In this document: one piece after another, positions 35,046 through 46,000 of the stretch
Layout of the letters: each line of letters starts with the position of its first letter
Numbering within the stretch: position 1 is the stretch's first letter
NCBI RefSeq assembly: GCF_947179165.1
Contig: NC_077246.1
Location: 71,830,421-71,894,420 of the forward strand
Length of the DNA stretch: 64,000 bases
Direction: 5' to 3'
Source of the DNA: Solanum dulcamara
Taxonomy: Eukaryota > Streptophyta > Magnoliopsida > Solanales > Solanaceae
Program-made: the position numbers and the translations under genes
Notes under the pieces: generated by a model
The model's input: only the letters and a program-made list of their open reading frames with translations
What the model was told of the DNA's origin: nothing
Databases searched by the model: none

Positions 35046-35478
35046 TGAAATGTAAATATGCCCTACCCTGTAAAAACTATTCTAGAACAGATGATTTTTT
35101 CCTAGACCATCATCATACAAGTACCTATAAACAGTATATATCAATCCTTTTTTATTGGTAAGCAAGGAACTGACGCCACAAAGGGAAGAAATGCTACTAT
35201 AGAAGGTAATGTCAGAATTGCTCCTTTGGCATCACAAGAAAGAAGCTAGCAATTTTCTAAAAATATAAAGAGAAGTAGTTGTCCTTTCTAAATCCTATGC
35301 ACATACACGTCAATGCATATCAAGCAATCAAATGGCTCTTAACTGGGGCCGCAAGCTGTGACATCTGGAAGAGTATAGTCAACAATTCTGCTTATGCTTG
35401 CATCTTAGGCACCTTAGTTTCTTACAAGAAAAGGTTTTGCATTTTCTGGAGTTAATGAGCTTGTTTGGTAAGGTCTTA
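35046..35478. other. Filler between the two LINE halves
   Basis: About 433 bp with no visible match to the reference LINE in the window and no gene. Confidence 0.4.
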
Positions 35479-35985
35479 CCTATGGTGTTCATTGACCTAG
35501 AAAAGACCTATGATAAAGTCACAAGAGAGGTTCTATGGAGGTGATTGGAGTCCAGAAGTGTATCAGTGGCATACACTAGAGGATTAAAGACATGTATAAT
35601 AAAGCCAAGAGCCGGGTAAAACCAGTAGGAGAAGATTTAGAACACTTCTCAGTTATGATAGGGTTGCACCAGGGATCCCTCTCTTAGCCCATTTCTATTT
35701 TTCTTGATGTTGGATGAATTGACGCATCATATCCATGAAGAGGTGTCACAGTGTATGTTATTTGCAGATGACGTAGTACTAATTGATGAGACTCACGGTG
35801 GAGTTAACGCTAGGCTGAAAGTTTGAGGACAAATCCTGGAGTCTAAAGGGTTCAGATTGAGCAGACCAAAACAAAGTACTTGGAGTGCAAGTTTAGTGAT
35901 GAGAGACACAAGGTTGGCGTGTAAGTGAGACTTGACAGGCAAGTCATCCCCAAGAGACGAAGTTTCAAATATCTAGGGTCTTAAA
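35479..35985 (+). mobile_element. Inverted reverse-transcriptase part of the same LINE
   Basis: A plus-strand match to 59230-59740 of the reference LINE, from the GTTCATTGACCTAGAAAAG block through the FADD motif (TTTGCAGATGACGTAG) to TCAAATATCTAGGGTC. Stops and frameshifts break it. Confidence 0.85.
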
Positions 35986-36169
35986 CCAGGGGAAATCATT
36001 CTGGTCTTATTTAGTTTTATCATTCGTCTTATTAGTCATACTCGCCTTTAAATTCTTGCTTGCTTGTGCTTTGATTCCTTCCCTATTGATTCTCGGTTGT
36101 ACATGCCTTTAGATTATTACTTGTTTGTGCTTTTATTCCTGCCTTATTAATTCTGCTCTTTAGATTCTT

Positions 36170-36407
36170 TTCTTTTATGACAAGGGAAACCCGCAGCCAC
36201 TAGTCTTTGGGTACGCATAGGGTAAAAACCCCGCTCCTATGCAACAGTTTGCAAACCACATAGGAGAGGTAACCTGCACTAGGCAAACTCGGTGCGACGA
36301 GCTTGACCCAGACGGCAAACTCCTTGCTTTCGCTGGCAAGGGGTTTCGAACTTGAGACCTCTAACATGTAGCCCCAAGCCCAAACCACTGGACCACTCAG
36401 AAGGGTC
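36170..36407 (-). mobile_element. tRNA-derived SINE with target-site duplications
   Basis: On the minus strand it begins AGACCCTTCTGAGTGGTCC, with a box A-like GTGGTCCAGTGG and a box B-like AAGTTCGAAACC, as expected for RNA polymerase III transcription. The copies TCTGCTCTTTAGATTCTT (36152-36169) and TCTGGTCTTTTAGATTCTT (36408-36426) flank it and are target-site duplications with two differences. It is a full-length SINE of about 238 bp. Confidence 0.85.
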
Positions 36408-36426
36408 TCTGGTCTTTTAGATTCTT

Positions 36427-37343
36427 GCTTTGCCTTTTGTATTGATTCACCACGTAACCCAAAATTAGTTAAATTCCGTGACTGGTAAGGTACACAAAAT
36501 AATAATGATAACAATTTAACAAAGTAGCCAATTATTGGATAATGACAAGAAACATTACAATATAGTTGAGAAGAAATTTTTCTTTTTGTTTAGGGAATCG
36601 TAGGACCTCACTGCTAAAAAAATCACTACTTTTCGATTGAAATATTGTACACTTATTAAATTAAAGGATAAAAAAATAATATTGAAAATGCTTTTAAATT
36701 CAGCATGAATTATTAATTTCATCCTATAATTATTTAACTAACTGAATTTAAATATATTTCAATTTTGCAACATGAGTTAAATATACCCTTAATTCTTTCC
36801 AAATTTAGAAGTGTTTTTGACACTTCTCTCTGCTTTTTAATTTTTATTAAAAGTCTCATGCTTTGAAACCACTTGTTATGTCATGGGTGTATATAGATTT
36901 AGTTAGTCAAGTAGAAATGTGTTATCAACAATTCAAGGATGAAACTAATAATTCAAATATATTTTCGATACATATCTAAAAAAAAATTACTTTTTCTCCT
37001 TGTTGAAGCAGGACTCGTCTATTAGTTTCTGCCTCGAGTCTCTCTTATACTATATAAGAATGGAGTATTAGATTTAGGCTTGAGTAACGAAAACATTGGT
37101 GAGAATCCAATGCCCCGGTAAAATTCCTATCAATAATAGGCCGGAATGGTGGCATCCAAAACTCGGAAATAGTTTCATCTAGAAGTTCCTCAGCATTCTG
37201 CCTTTTCGAAGACAGAGCACTCGTGGCACACACTTGATTGATTTTTAGATTCTTTTATCTGTTAGAAAAAGAGATACTCTTTCTTTCACTGCTAACCCCA
37301 TTTTCTATATGCTGAAACTTTCTGTTTCGTCGAGCCCATCAGA
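36427..37343. other. Intergenic DNA
   Basis: AT-rich; no gene seen on either strand. Confidence 0.4.
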
Positions 37344-38560
37344 ATGGCGAATATTAGTATTGTCCATGATATTGTAATAGATGTACTGATAAAACTTCCT
37401 GTGAAATCACTTATACGGTTTAAGGTGGTTTGCAAATTATGGCGTTCAGTAATTGAAGATGCTGAATTCACCAATCTTCACCGGCGTGAGCAATGCAAAA
37501 TTGATTGTCAAAAATCAAAAAATCTTTCTGGGTTGTTTTGGGATCGACACGGGAAAAATATACCAATGCACCATAAACGCCCCATCTTATTCTGTTGATG
37601 TGTCTCTTCTTGAGACTCCTCCAACAGTTTTATGTAATTCCGTATACGTGAATTCTTGCCGTGGGTTATTTCTTCTAACTTACTCTGTTTGCAATATTGT
37701 TCTGTGGAACCCAGCCATTAGAGAATTAAGAAGAATCCCTAGTCCAATCTCCCTTCACGGTGAGAAGCAATTCTATGCTTTTTATGGTTTAGGATACGAC
37801 CATTGTTCAAAAGATTACAAAATTGTTTAGTAGGATTAATATATCATCCAGATGGACAGGATGTTCAACTATTTTCAACCAAGAGTAAGCCATGGAAATT
37901 GATGAATGAGAAGCTACCGGTAAGCTATGACATTCATGGTGCTGATAATATAGTTGTAGGTGATGATGGAATTGTTTATATTGATCATACATGAGTCAAG
38001 CCAAGACAAATTTATTTTATCTGTGTGTTTGAAAGATGAAAAGTTGGAAGAAGTATTATTTCAAGGTAGTCGGGAGCTAAACATTGAACACCCATATTAG
38101 TTCCATCACTGATGGAGGATGCCTTTGTTTGGCAATGTTTTAGCCCGTTGGCGGATTTCCAAGTATGGCGTTTGAATGGAACCAATTCGTGGAGTAAAGT
38201 ATTAGCATTAGCAATTACGGTGCCAGTGCCTGATGATGAACGGGCTATTACCAAATTTCATGTCCGTCCTGTCGGCGTTATCAAGGATGGAGGCATGTTG
38301 TTTCGGAGGAGTTGGAGATGAATTACTAGTTTACTATTCAAAAAAACAATACTTTCAACAAATTCAAATCACTGGACTTGAAGTCAGCATTTTCTATTAT
38401 CCCATTGCGACATATTTGTATGTAGTTCCTAACTAAACTGTTAACATTGCTACAGCCAAAGATGAAATTTATGTTCCCTGGCCTAGTTATAGCAATCATG
38501 TTGCCCCTGGATTGGTTTCATTCAATCTACACTATGTATCGGAGGCCAAAGTCTATGTCC
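37344..38560 (+). pseudogene. F-box protein pseudogene
   Basis: The start encodes an F-box (ISIVHDIVIDVLIKLPVKSL..FKVVCKLWRSVI), which in a working protein binds SKP1 of an SCF ubiquitin ligase. An F-box-associated domain follows (LWNPAIRELRRIP, FYAFYGLGYD, DYKIV, ..LFSTKSKPWK). The frame changes near 37480 and near 37828, and stops follow at about 37992 and 38098, with further shifts near 38310. The remaining parts stay in family order to about 38560, so this is one decayed gene, not several small ones. It is of the large, fast-changing F-box/FBA type. Confidence 0.88.
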
Positions 38561-38805
38561 TCCTCCGAGTAATTACTATTTTTGGAATGAATAGGTTGGA
38601 GTAGTGCCTAACTCCTCAGGTAAAGATGGAACTTTGATTAAAAAAAAATTCTTTTAATGGCATAATTTTAAAAAATGATTTTTTGGTAATTATAGTGATC
38701 ATTAATTCCAAAAGCCATGTGAGATTTTTTCTACTGCTTCATAGGAAAATTTATGAATCCCCCTCGACACAAATTAATAGTTCGGTTTCTCTTAAAACTT
38801 TAAGC

Positions 38806-39352
38806 TACTAGTTTCACTCTGCTCTTTTTTTATCTTCCCTGTTTTCCTCTTTTCGTTTTCTTGATGAGTTCCTATATATATAATAGGACAATACTAGTCA
38901 TAATGGCAAAATCAAACTCAATCCGTCCAATCCGTTTAAGTTTGGATTGGTTATTTGGGTTAATATGTAATCCGAATTGACTCATGAGAAATCTTGTTAA
39001 AATATTTTTTAAAAACTTTTTTTTCAATTGGATATGTTATATATAGTCATAATAAAGAAAAATAATAATTTTATTAGGTACTAAAATAGTTCAAAAAACA
39101 AATAAAACAATTAAACTTAGTAAAAATTGAGTTGGTTTGGATCTTGACTCGTTATATAACTCATTATCTAATTCATTTTGACTCAAACAAATTTGGGTTG
39201 GATTGAGTCTTGACCCAATTGTTGTCCTAATCCATTATGACCCTTCCAAACTTGACCTAACCAGCCCAATTGTCACCCCGAATAATAAGTGAAAAATTGG
39301 TTATTTGTTTAAATTGTTCACCAGAAAGGTGTCCTACTGAATGTGGGATGGG
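38806..39352 (+). pseudogene. Duplicated 5' piece of the ATL gene, split by an insertion
   Basis: 38806-38905 resembles the ATL leader and start (TAGTTTCACTCTGCTC, TTCTTGATG, ATAATAGGA), and 39288-39352 matches the ATL codons around GTTCACCAGAAAGGTGTCC with few changes. Between them lies about 385 bp absent from the ATL gene. The RING part is missing. The source gene is at 31667-32827. Confidence 0.75.
38906..39287 (-). mobile_element. Insertion inside the ATL fragment
   Basis: The segment has terminal text such as CCAGCCCAATTGTCACCCC, which on the minus strand starts GGGGTGACAATTGGGCTGG, a wording often seen in dispersed Solanaceae repeats. ATAAT-like bases flank it. No inverted ends were found, so the class is open. 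Confidence 0.45.
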
Positions 39353-39691
39353 TTTTTCCCTTAATGTAGCCACGTTGGAAAAATTACCTCATATATGTAC
39401 GTAAGATTTTACATTACATCATATAAATCTATTAATTAGGAATTACTAATGCAATAACTTAATTATGAGTGATAACAGATCCAAATTAATTTATTTAATA
39501 TAAATTTTATTTATTTTTTATTTTTCATATTTAATGTTGATGAGGAATAGAAGGAAAAGAAGTTGATGAGGGAGAGTAACCTGGTAAAGGACAAGGAGAA
39601 GGAAGACTAGTAGATGTACTAGAGAAAGATGCAGCAAGGGAATAGTGGTAAAAGTTGATAAGATAGAGCTATCTAGTAAAACAGAAACATA

Positions 39692-39931
39692 TTAAGGCGC
39701 AAGTACGGATGAAAAAGAAGTAGATGACGAATTAGTACGACGATTAATAGAATTAGTAGGATTAGTAGCACTCCACACGATTGGGGCGTTACGATCACCA
39801 GTATCAGTATGATTAGTAGAATTAATAAGATTAGTACGATTTGCAAGATCACCAAGATTATCATAATTGCCAGGATCAGGATCTTGTGATTGCCTGATGA
39901 TTGTGATCGAAAACTGCGACAACAATAGCAA
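39692..39931 (-). other. Possible decayed gene for a small Asn/Thr-rich secreted peptide
   Basis: One frame gives a hydrophobic stretch (LCLLLLLSQFSITII) followed by an Asn/Thr/Ser-rich tail with NRTN, NSTN and NPTN sequons and a stop at the end. The frame is closed upstream by TAG before any good ATG, while an ATG plus a hydrophobic start sits in another frame just upstream (40008). A single frameshift would explain this. It could also be a chance product of the near-triplet repeat ATTAGTA in this segment. No family was recognised. Confidence 0.25.
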
Positions 39932-40256
39932 ACAAAGAAATCGAAAAAACTATAAGGCGAAGTGATGAGGAAGAATATGATTGCCAAGCGAATTCTAACC
40001 CTAATCAAAGTGAATTTGTGAAAATATTTTAAGATGCATAATTGTTAGTATATTTGAAATTATTTTTGAGCAGAAGCCATCGATGACCCCTTAAAGTTGG
40101 CACCAAGTTTCACTTAGACACCTCAACTAAGCAATGTTCATTTTAGACGCCTTATGTAGGATCTCGTTGTATCATTTTGACACTTTTTTTTCAATAAGCA
40201 AAACTAAGTTGTTTCTTTCTTTTTAATGAGAAAAGTTTACTTTTTCTATAAATAGT

Positions 40257-40505
40257 ACTCCATCCGTTTTAATTTGTTGTCCAATTTTGACATGAGACAA
40301 AATTTGAAAAAAGTAAAGAAGAATTTTCAATTTTATGGTCTTAAACTAAATTAGATATGTATACCAAAATATATTTTAATCTTGTGGTCTTAAACATGTC
40401 ATGTGAAAAATTAAATTTAAAAATTGACAACAAAGAAAGAAACATTCTTTAATGTTTTAAAATGTACTAAAAAAAAGTAAGACAAATAAATTGAAAGACA
40501 CACTA
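40257..40505. mobile_element. Degenerate Stowaway-like MITE
   Basis: The left end TACTCCATCCGTTTTAATTT is a usual Stowaway start. The right end AAATAAATTGAAAGACACAC is a weak inverted match. About 249 bp. Confidence 0.6.
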
Positions 40506-40539
40506 TAATTTTTTTAAAATAAAAAACTTATAACATATT

Positions 40540-40588
40540 ACGCCCTAGGAAGATACCTTAGACGTGGTCGGCACTCAAAAACCATAGC
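40540..40588 (+). repeat. Stub of the long-LTR family
   Basis: ACGCCCTAGGAAGATACC and CTTAGACGTGGTCGGCAC match the first 50 bases of the elements at 1167 and 12353. The rest is missing. Confidence 0.75.
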
Positions 40589-40826
40589 AAAACTAAATTT
40601 TGTAAAGTAACATAATTTTTTCTTTTTTTCAGTACGAAAAATGGTAACATTCATTCAATCTTGATTCAATAAGGATATGAAATCTTAATTAAAAATGATA
40701 TCTAGATTGGAATTTTAGTTTTTGAAAAACACTGCATACACAAAGTAGTAAGAATTAAATATTTTGAATTTTTATTTAGATATCAATTGGATACATTGTT
40801 ACACTTAAGGTTTTCAGATAAATATT

Positions 40827-42902
40827 TGTAATGATCCGAACCATCGTTAGTTAAGATTAGAAGAAAACCAAAAGTTTTACTCGACTGGTCCCACCATCCC
40901 GCTAGAGAGGGGTGGTCCTGCATTAGCGGCACCACTAAAGCGGGAATGTGGTTGCCAGAGTGGGAGGTCGTGGGTCAGAACTTAAGTCGCAAATCTCCCC
41001 CGACTTCTCCCAAGTGTAAGTTAGAAGCGAGGTTACTGCAAAAATCCTCCAAAGGTTGTTCTTGACTTGGGAAGGAGAGGGTCAGGAATCTCAGCATTGG
41101 AAGGCTTTCAACCGATGGGATTCAATTCGGTCTTGCCTTTAGAACACCTGGAACGAAGGATTTCAACATGCATTATCTCTCCACAGTTGTTTGGTGCCCA
41201 AGTAAGCTAGGCTTCTCTTTTCTAAGTAGTAAATCTATACCTATTGTGTAGTATAGAAGAGAATTTAATGAGAAATCGTATAACTAAGCTGTGAGTCATG
41301 GGTCACGGATAAAAAATCGATTATGTTAGGGTTTAATTCGAATGTGACTTGGGTAAAAAGACGTTGTGATGATTGAGGAAGTTTATTGATTTTGATATTA
41401 TTGCATAGAGACGGCTAAATTGTAATGGGTATAGTAGTGTGTATATAATATATAAAACAAGTATATATTGAATATAAACCTTAAGGGTTCGATAGCGTAG
41501 GCGATGCCATGTTTCCCGGAAATGTCTTATGTACTTATTGAGTTATTTATGATAGGCATAGGTGAGTATGATTAGGGAAAACATGTTAGACTTTATGCAA
41601 ATGATCACTTGATGGTTTGTTTTGTGATGAACATGCTGTTGGTGATATAATGTGGTCAATTATTGATAGTTTATGGTTAGTATGGATGATTGGATCGGGT
41701 GTCATGTTCCGACACATATTTGGATCGAGTGTCACATTCCGATACGTATTTGGATCGGGTGTCACGTTTCGACACATATTTAGATCGGGTGTCACGTTCT
41801 GACACAGATATGACTGGATTGGGTCCCCTGAGAGGGCCAAGTATGTGTGTGTGAGTGGTTCCATAAGAGCACCTGATGATATCTGTATTTTTCATGTAAT
41901 AATAATGCTAGGGAATAATGAACTATGGATTAAGGACCGGTAAGGGAACCTTTAAGTTGAGGGTGTTATTTATAAAGAATTGTGAGCAGGTATAAATTTA
42001 TTGGTGGGTAAGAGGATGGGTTGTGTTAGGCCTTGGTATGCCATATGTGTTATATAAAGTAGTCTATATTCATAGGCTTAGAGGTGGAGGTTGCTTATTG
42101 ACCAGTAGGGTAACATTGAAGTTTCCACGAGTAACTGTGGTAGTAGTGGTGGTTATCTAGAATCGGATTTAGTTAGGAAGTATGGTTATGGGATGGCTAG
42201 GACCCTATGTTGTGAGACAATTAGACCAAAGCCAGTGAAAATTAGGTGAAATTATTGAACGGTTAAGGTTGTTAGGTGGAGATGGTTGGAATGAATGAAC
42301 ATTAGTAAGGTGGGTCCATAGCCCACACGTCTCAGATTGTAACTAGAGTGGGTAGTAAATCACTGGAGCGTACAGTGGTGAAGACCTTAAGAGAGAGAGT
42401 AAGGAGCGTACTTATTTGGTTGGGGTGGACAAGTTGATAAAGTTTAGTTATTATGATTTCTCTTATTTTTCTGTTCATATACTATGCGGTGGGTATCAGA
42501 TTGAACGATGATGCCTACCAGTACGTGTTGTTTGTACTGATACTACTCTTGTTATGCCACTTGGTGTAGTCTGATTGCAGGATCAGTTATGTCTCTTAGG
42601 TGAAGACGAAGACGATCGTCTAACAACTTCTTTTTTCCTTCTTTATGGTGGGAGTTGTGTCATTGTTCTTTACTTATGTTACCACTCTTAAAAGCTCTTG
42701 TACCTGTTTTAGACTAGTATCCATGGAGGTTTCATGTGTTATTTATGTACAAGTGTATTATTACAGATTTCTATAAACTTCTGGATTAATTATTCAAGTT
42801 TTGTTTTAAATTCCGCAATTTTTTTTATATAAGGGGTTAAGCGTTCTCCTATCTAAGTCATAGAGTGGGTGCCCGCACGATCCGATGGGTTGGATCGTGA
42901 CA
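40827..42902 (+). mobile_element. Probable solo LTR of a second Ty3-type family (2076 bp)
   Basis: It starts TGTAATGATCCGAACCATCG and ends GGTTGGATCGTGACA (TG..CA), an ending often seen in Solanaceae Ty3/gypsy LTRs. The flanks ATATT (40822-40826) and ATATC (42903-42907) agree at four of five positions. No coding region is visible. An inner 30-bp repeat is listed separately. Confidence 0.7.
41690..41815. repeat. 30-bp minisatellite, about four copies
   Basis: The unit TTGGATCGGGTGTCACGTTC plus CGACACATAT is repeated about four times with few changes. GTGTCA..TGACAC words make each unit partly palindromic. Confidence 0.9.
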
Positions 42903-43115
42903 ATATCAATTGGATACAACATTAACTAGTTTTTGCATGGCTTACTCGGTTGAAATCTTAATTAGATGTTGTATTTTCAGCTGGATACCAATTGCATACA
43001 TGGTTAGACTTAATATTTTTAGTTGGATATCAGTTGGATACCAATTGCATTCATTGGTGGACTTAATTTTTCAAGTGGATACCAATTGGATACCATGTGG
43101 ATACCAGCATTAACC
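42903..43115. repeat. Degenerate GGATACCAATTG repeats
   Basis: GGATACCAATTG, GGATATCAGTTG and similar words recur about eight times at irregular spacing. The same word (ATCAATTGGATACA) is also on the other side of the LTR near 40780, so the LTR inserted into this repeat patch. Confidence 0.75.
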
Positions 43116-43988
43116 AATTTTAATTTTTGAGTCTACATTTGAAAAACAAAGCATACACAAAGGATTACGTATTACATATAATAAATATTCTGAAATCGGA
43201 ATTCATTGAGTTAAAAGACCGAAAACATCAAAATATGTGTTTGTCACAATAACAACTAAATTAAAATAAAAAGAAATTATGATTAGTTTTCAGCAGGATA
43301 ATTTGAATGTCTTTCTGTTGTGTCCCTTCCGACGACATGCGTTGCACGTGTTATATAATTTCTTCCATTTGAAAATCAACATACTTTCCTATTCTATCAT
43401 AAATTTAATGTCATAGAATTACATGATACCAAAGTAGAAACAACTTTTATACACATTTTATATCAGAATCATGCAAATGCATATGCATTTTGTAACAAAG
43501 TCATACCAAAATTCATACAAACTGTAACAAATATCTATATGTTGACACAGTATGTCAAATTTTCATACCATTTTAATGCCACATATAACTATAAATTAGA
43601 TATCGAAAAAACTAACATATTCTATAACTATACCAAAATCATACCAAAATATACAATATTCATGCCAAATAGATACACTTTTTAATAGTTTTATACGAAT
43701 ATAATACATACTTTATACTAATAATATATTATTTTCTTGCAACAACAAAAATCGTTGTCAATATAAAAGTATAACAAATTAGTTCTAAAATTATGCAAAT
43801 TTCATATCATGATATATATAAAAAAATACTGAATATACTCAGAAGTCATTATTTTGTACAAAATTGAATTAGACATAAAATTCTTTGACGCATTATCCAT
43901 TTTAAAAAGGATAGTGTCAAGTAGTAGCCGTTGTCTTTTTCAGTTGCAAAACTTATCCTAATGCAAAGTCTAATTTGTCTTTCTCCAG
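43116..43988. other. AT-rich intergenic DNA
   Basis: No gene seen. CATACCAAAAT-type words recur, which is low-complexity text. Confidence 0.4.
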
Positions 43989-44081
43989 ATAATTAGAAGG
44001 CCGCAATCAAATTTCATGGAAACACTCCAGTTGGATATCACACAAAGTATGCGTGCAATTCTTGTCGACTGGATTATGGAG
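43989..44081 (+). pseudogene. Lone cyclin-A exon
   Basis: 31 codons open in one frame read IIRRPQSNFMETLQLDITQS and continue with MRAILVDWIME. This is the start of the cyclin box of plant A-type cyclins (family pattern RRP..NYMETLQ.DIT.SMR.ILVDWLVEV), the CDK-binding regulators of S and G2/M phase. It has a perfect acceptor (TTTCTCCAG) and donor (GAG^GTAAGT). No preceding or following cyclin exon was found within about 2 kb on either side. It is probably a stranded fragment from a duplicated gene or captured by a transposon. Ile-Met in place of the usual Leu-Val in the DWLVEV block shows drift. Confidence 0.8.
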
Positions 44082-45169
44082 GTAAGTTGGTGTTTATCTA
44101 AAAAAAAATAAGAATCTGAATAGTCGAAGCATATTGTGTTATGTCGTCCAGTGTTGACATTTTCTAATTATTGACACATGATTCATCTTGAACAAATAAA
44201 TGTGAAAAAGATTAATTTCGTAATAGTATTAACTTGGACAAGGTAAACAAATGAAATTTTTTTACACAAACAAAAAAAAAATTTAAAAAAGGAAACAAAA
44301 TTATTGAATATCAAACGTGTACAATCTCATCTACCACTATGTTGAATAAGTATTGATAAGAATCTTTCACTTTCTATGATAATGCCAATTAAATTTTCTT
44401 TCAAATTGATGAAAAGTTGTTGGACAGAGGAGAAAGACAAGACGTAGGAGACAAAAAAAATCAGTTTGGAAGATATCGTACAAGATTGAACTGATTGAGA
44501 AAATAAAGGAATTTAATTTCATAATTTGTTACCACTGTCCTGATTGAATACATTTATAACCTTTTTCTTTAATTCATTCATTAATACATTAATTACTTAT
44601 TGCATAATATTTTAAAATTTGTTATAACTTGATAGATTTTTACTGCTACAATCTAAAACTTATAAAATCCTGTTATAACTTAAAATATATTATCTTCATA
44701 ATGACATTAAGAAATTTTTCACAAAATAAATGACATATTTATTTTTTGTTTTAGTATTTTAGTCTAGAATGTTCTGTTAAAAGTTTACTAATTTCTAGAA
44801 AGAACCGGCAGAAGTCATGTATATTCTGGTAATTCTATAGCAAGATCTGGTTGCCATGGCCCTGTAGTTTAGTGTTTTCTCTCTTGGTATCTAGTTGTTT
44901 TGTCTTCATGTGAACATCTTTCTATTCATAAGGCTGTGTGGTAGAGATAATGAAATTGAATAGATGGATTTTGTCCTACTTTCATTAATACAAATCCTTA
45001 ACCTCATTGCTGCTACTCCACCCAACCCACAAAGTTGACTTTTGTACGACTAATGACACTTGACTTGTTTTCCACATCTACTTCATTGGACATGAGTTTT
45101 TACAACAATATCTAATTAATATATAATAAATATTTAGTGACTTATTTAATACTTATAAAATTTGGACAA
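44082..45169. other. AT-rich intergenic DNA
   Basis: No gene or cyclin continuation was found. Confidence 0.4.
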
Positions 45170-46000
45170 AAATTAATAGATTCACATAAACCAATACATT
45201 ACATTATAGTATAATCTCACAAGTGAGTTTGATCATACCAACGAATTTGATGATCAAAGATTCTTAATAAAATAGTTACCTAAAACAAAATTATAGTAAG
45301 AAAATATACATAGTTCAACAATAAGTATATAACTTGAAAAAAGTTCTTTTAAGAATGTTAGTCATTTATTGCAATATAATACCTTGATTTTAGTTCTAAA
45401 AAATATTATTAGTGTATTAACTTTAAATAGTTTAATTTAAAATTTAAAAATACCAAACAATGTTCTATAGTTATTTTACTAAAATTTAAAAAAATTGAAA
45501 AGACAAGTTACTATAGTACTAATGTCAAAACTATATACAAGGAAATAATGAATATTTTTAAATATTAATTGCGGTCTAAATCAAAGTTTTAATAAGAGAC
45601 CTCAAGTATATACCTAGTTCAGTAATAATGATATATCCAGTGTAATCTCACAAACAGATTTGATCATACAAGCGAGTTTGAAGATCAAAGAGTCTCAAAA
45701 TAATTAGTGGCATAAAATAAAATTCTAATAAAAGGCCTCAAGTATATACATAGTTCAACAATAATAATATATCTAATGCAATCTCACAAAAGAGTTTGAT
45801 CATACAAAGTCTCAATAAAATTGTGGTCTAAAGCAAAATTTTAATAAAACACCTCAATTATGTACGTAGTTCAACAACGATAATATATCTAGTGTAATCT
45901 TATAAGTGGATTTGATGATCAAAGAGTCTCAATACTATTAATGGTCTAAAACTAAAATCTAATAAGAAACCTCAAATATGTAAACATAGTTAATGTTTTT
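45170..46000 (-). repeat. Degenerate tandem array of about 130-bp units
   Basis: At least four units share the order TAGTTCAACAATAATAATAT, GTGTAATCTCACAA, GAGTTTGATCATAC, AAAGAGTCTCAATA, TCTAATAAGAAACCTCAA. The GTGTAATCTCACAAGTG word resembles the reverse complement of the LINE/SINE tail, so the array may have grown from such a tail. Confidence 0.7.

Noticed and set aside
36179..36407. A working tRNA gene on the minus strand
   Set aside because: Box A- and B-like words are present, but no cloverleaf with a proper acceptor stem can be folded; target duplications show it is a SINE.
37045..37233. Minus-strand frame of 62 codons before the F-box pseudogene
   Set aside because: No family resemblance and no promoter or conserved motif.
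41690..41815. 30-bp units considered as a CRISPR-like array
   Set aside because: Units are head-to-tail without spacers, inside a plant LTR.
44082..46000. Further cyclin exons downstream of the lone exon
   Set aside because: No sequence resembling the next cyclin-box segment (YRL..TLYL) was found in the three forward frames.
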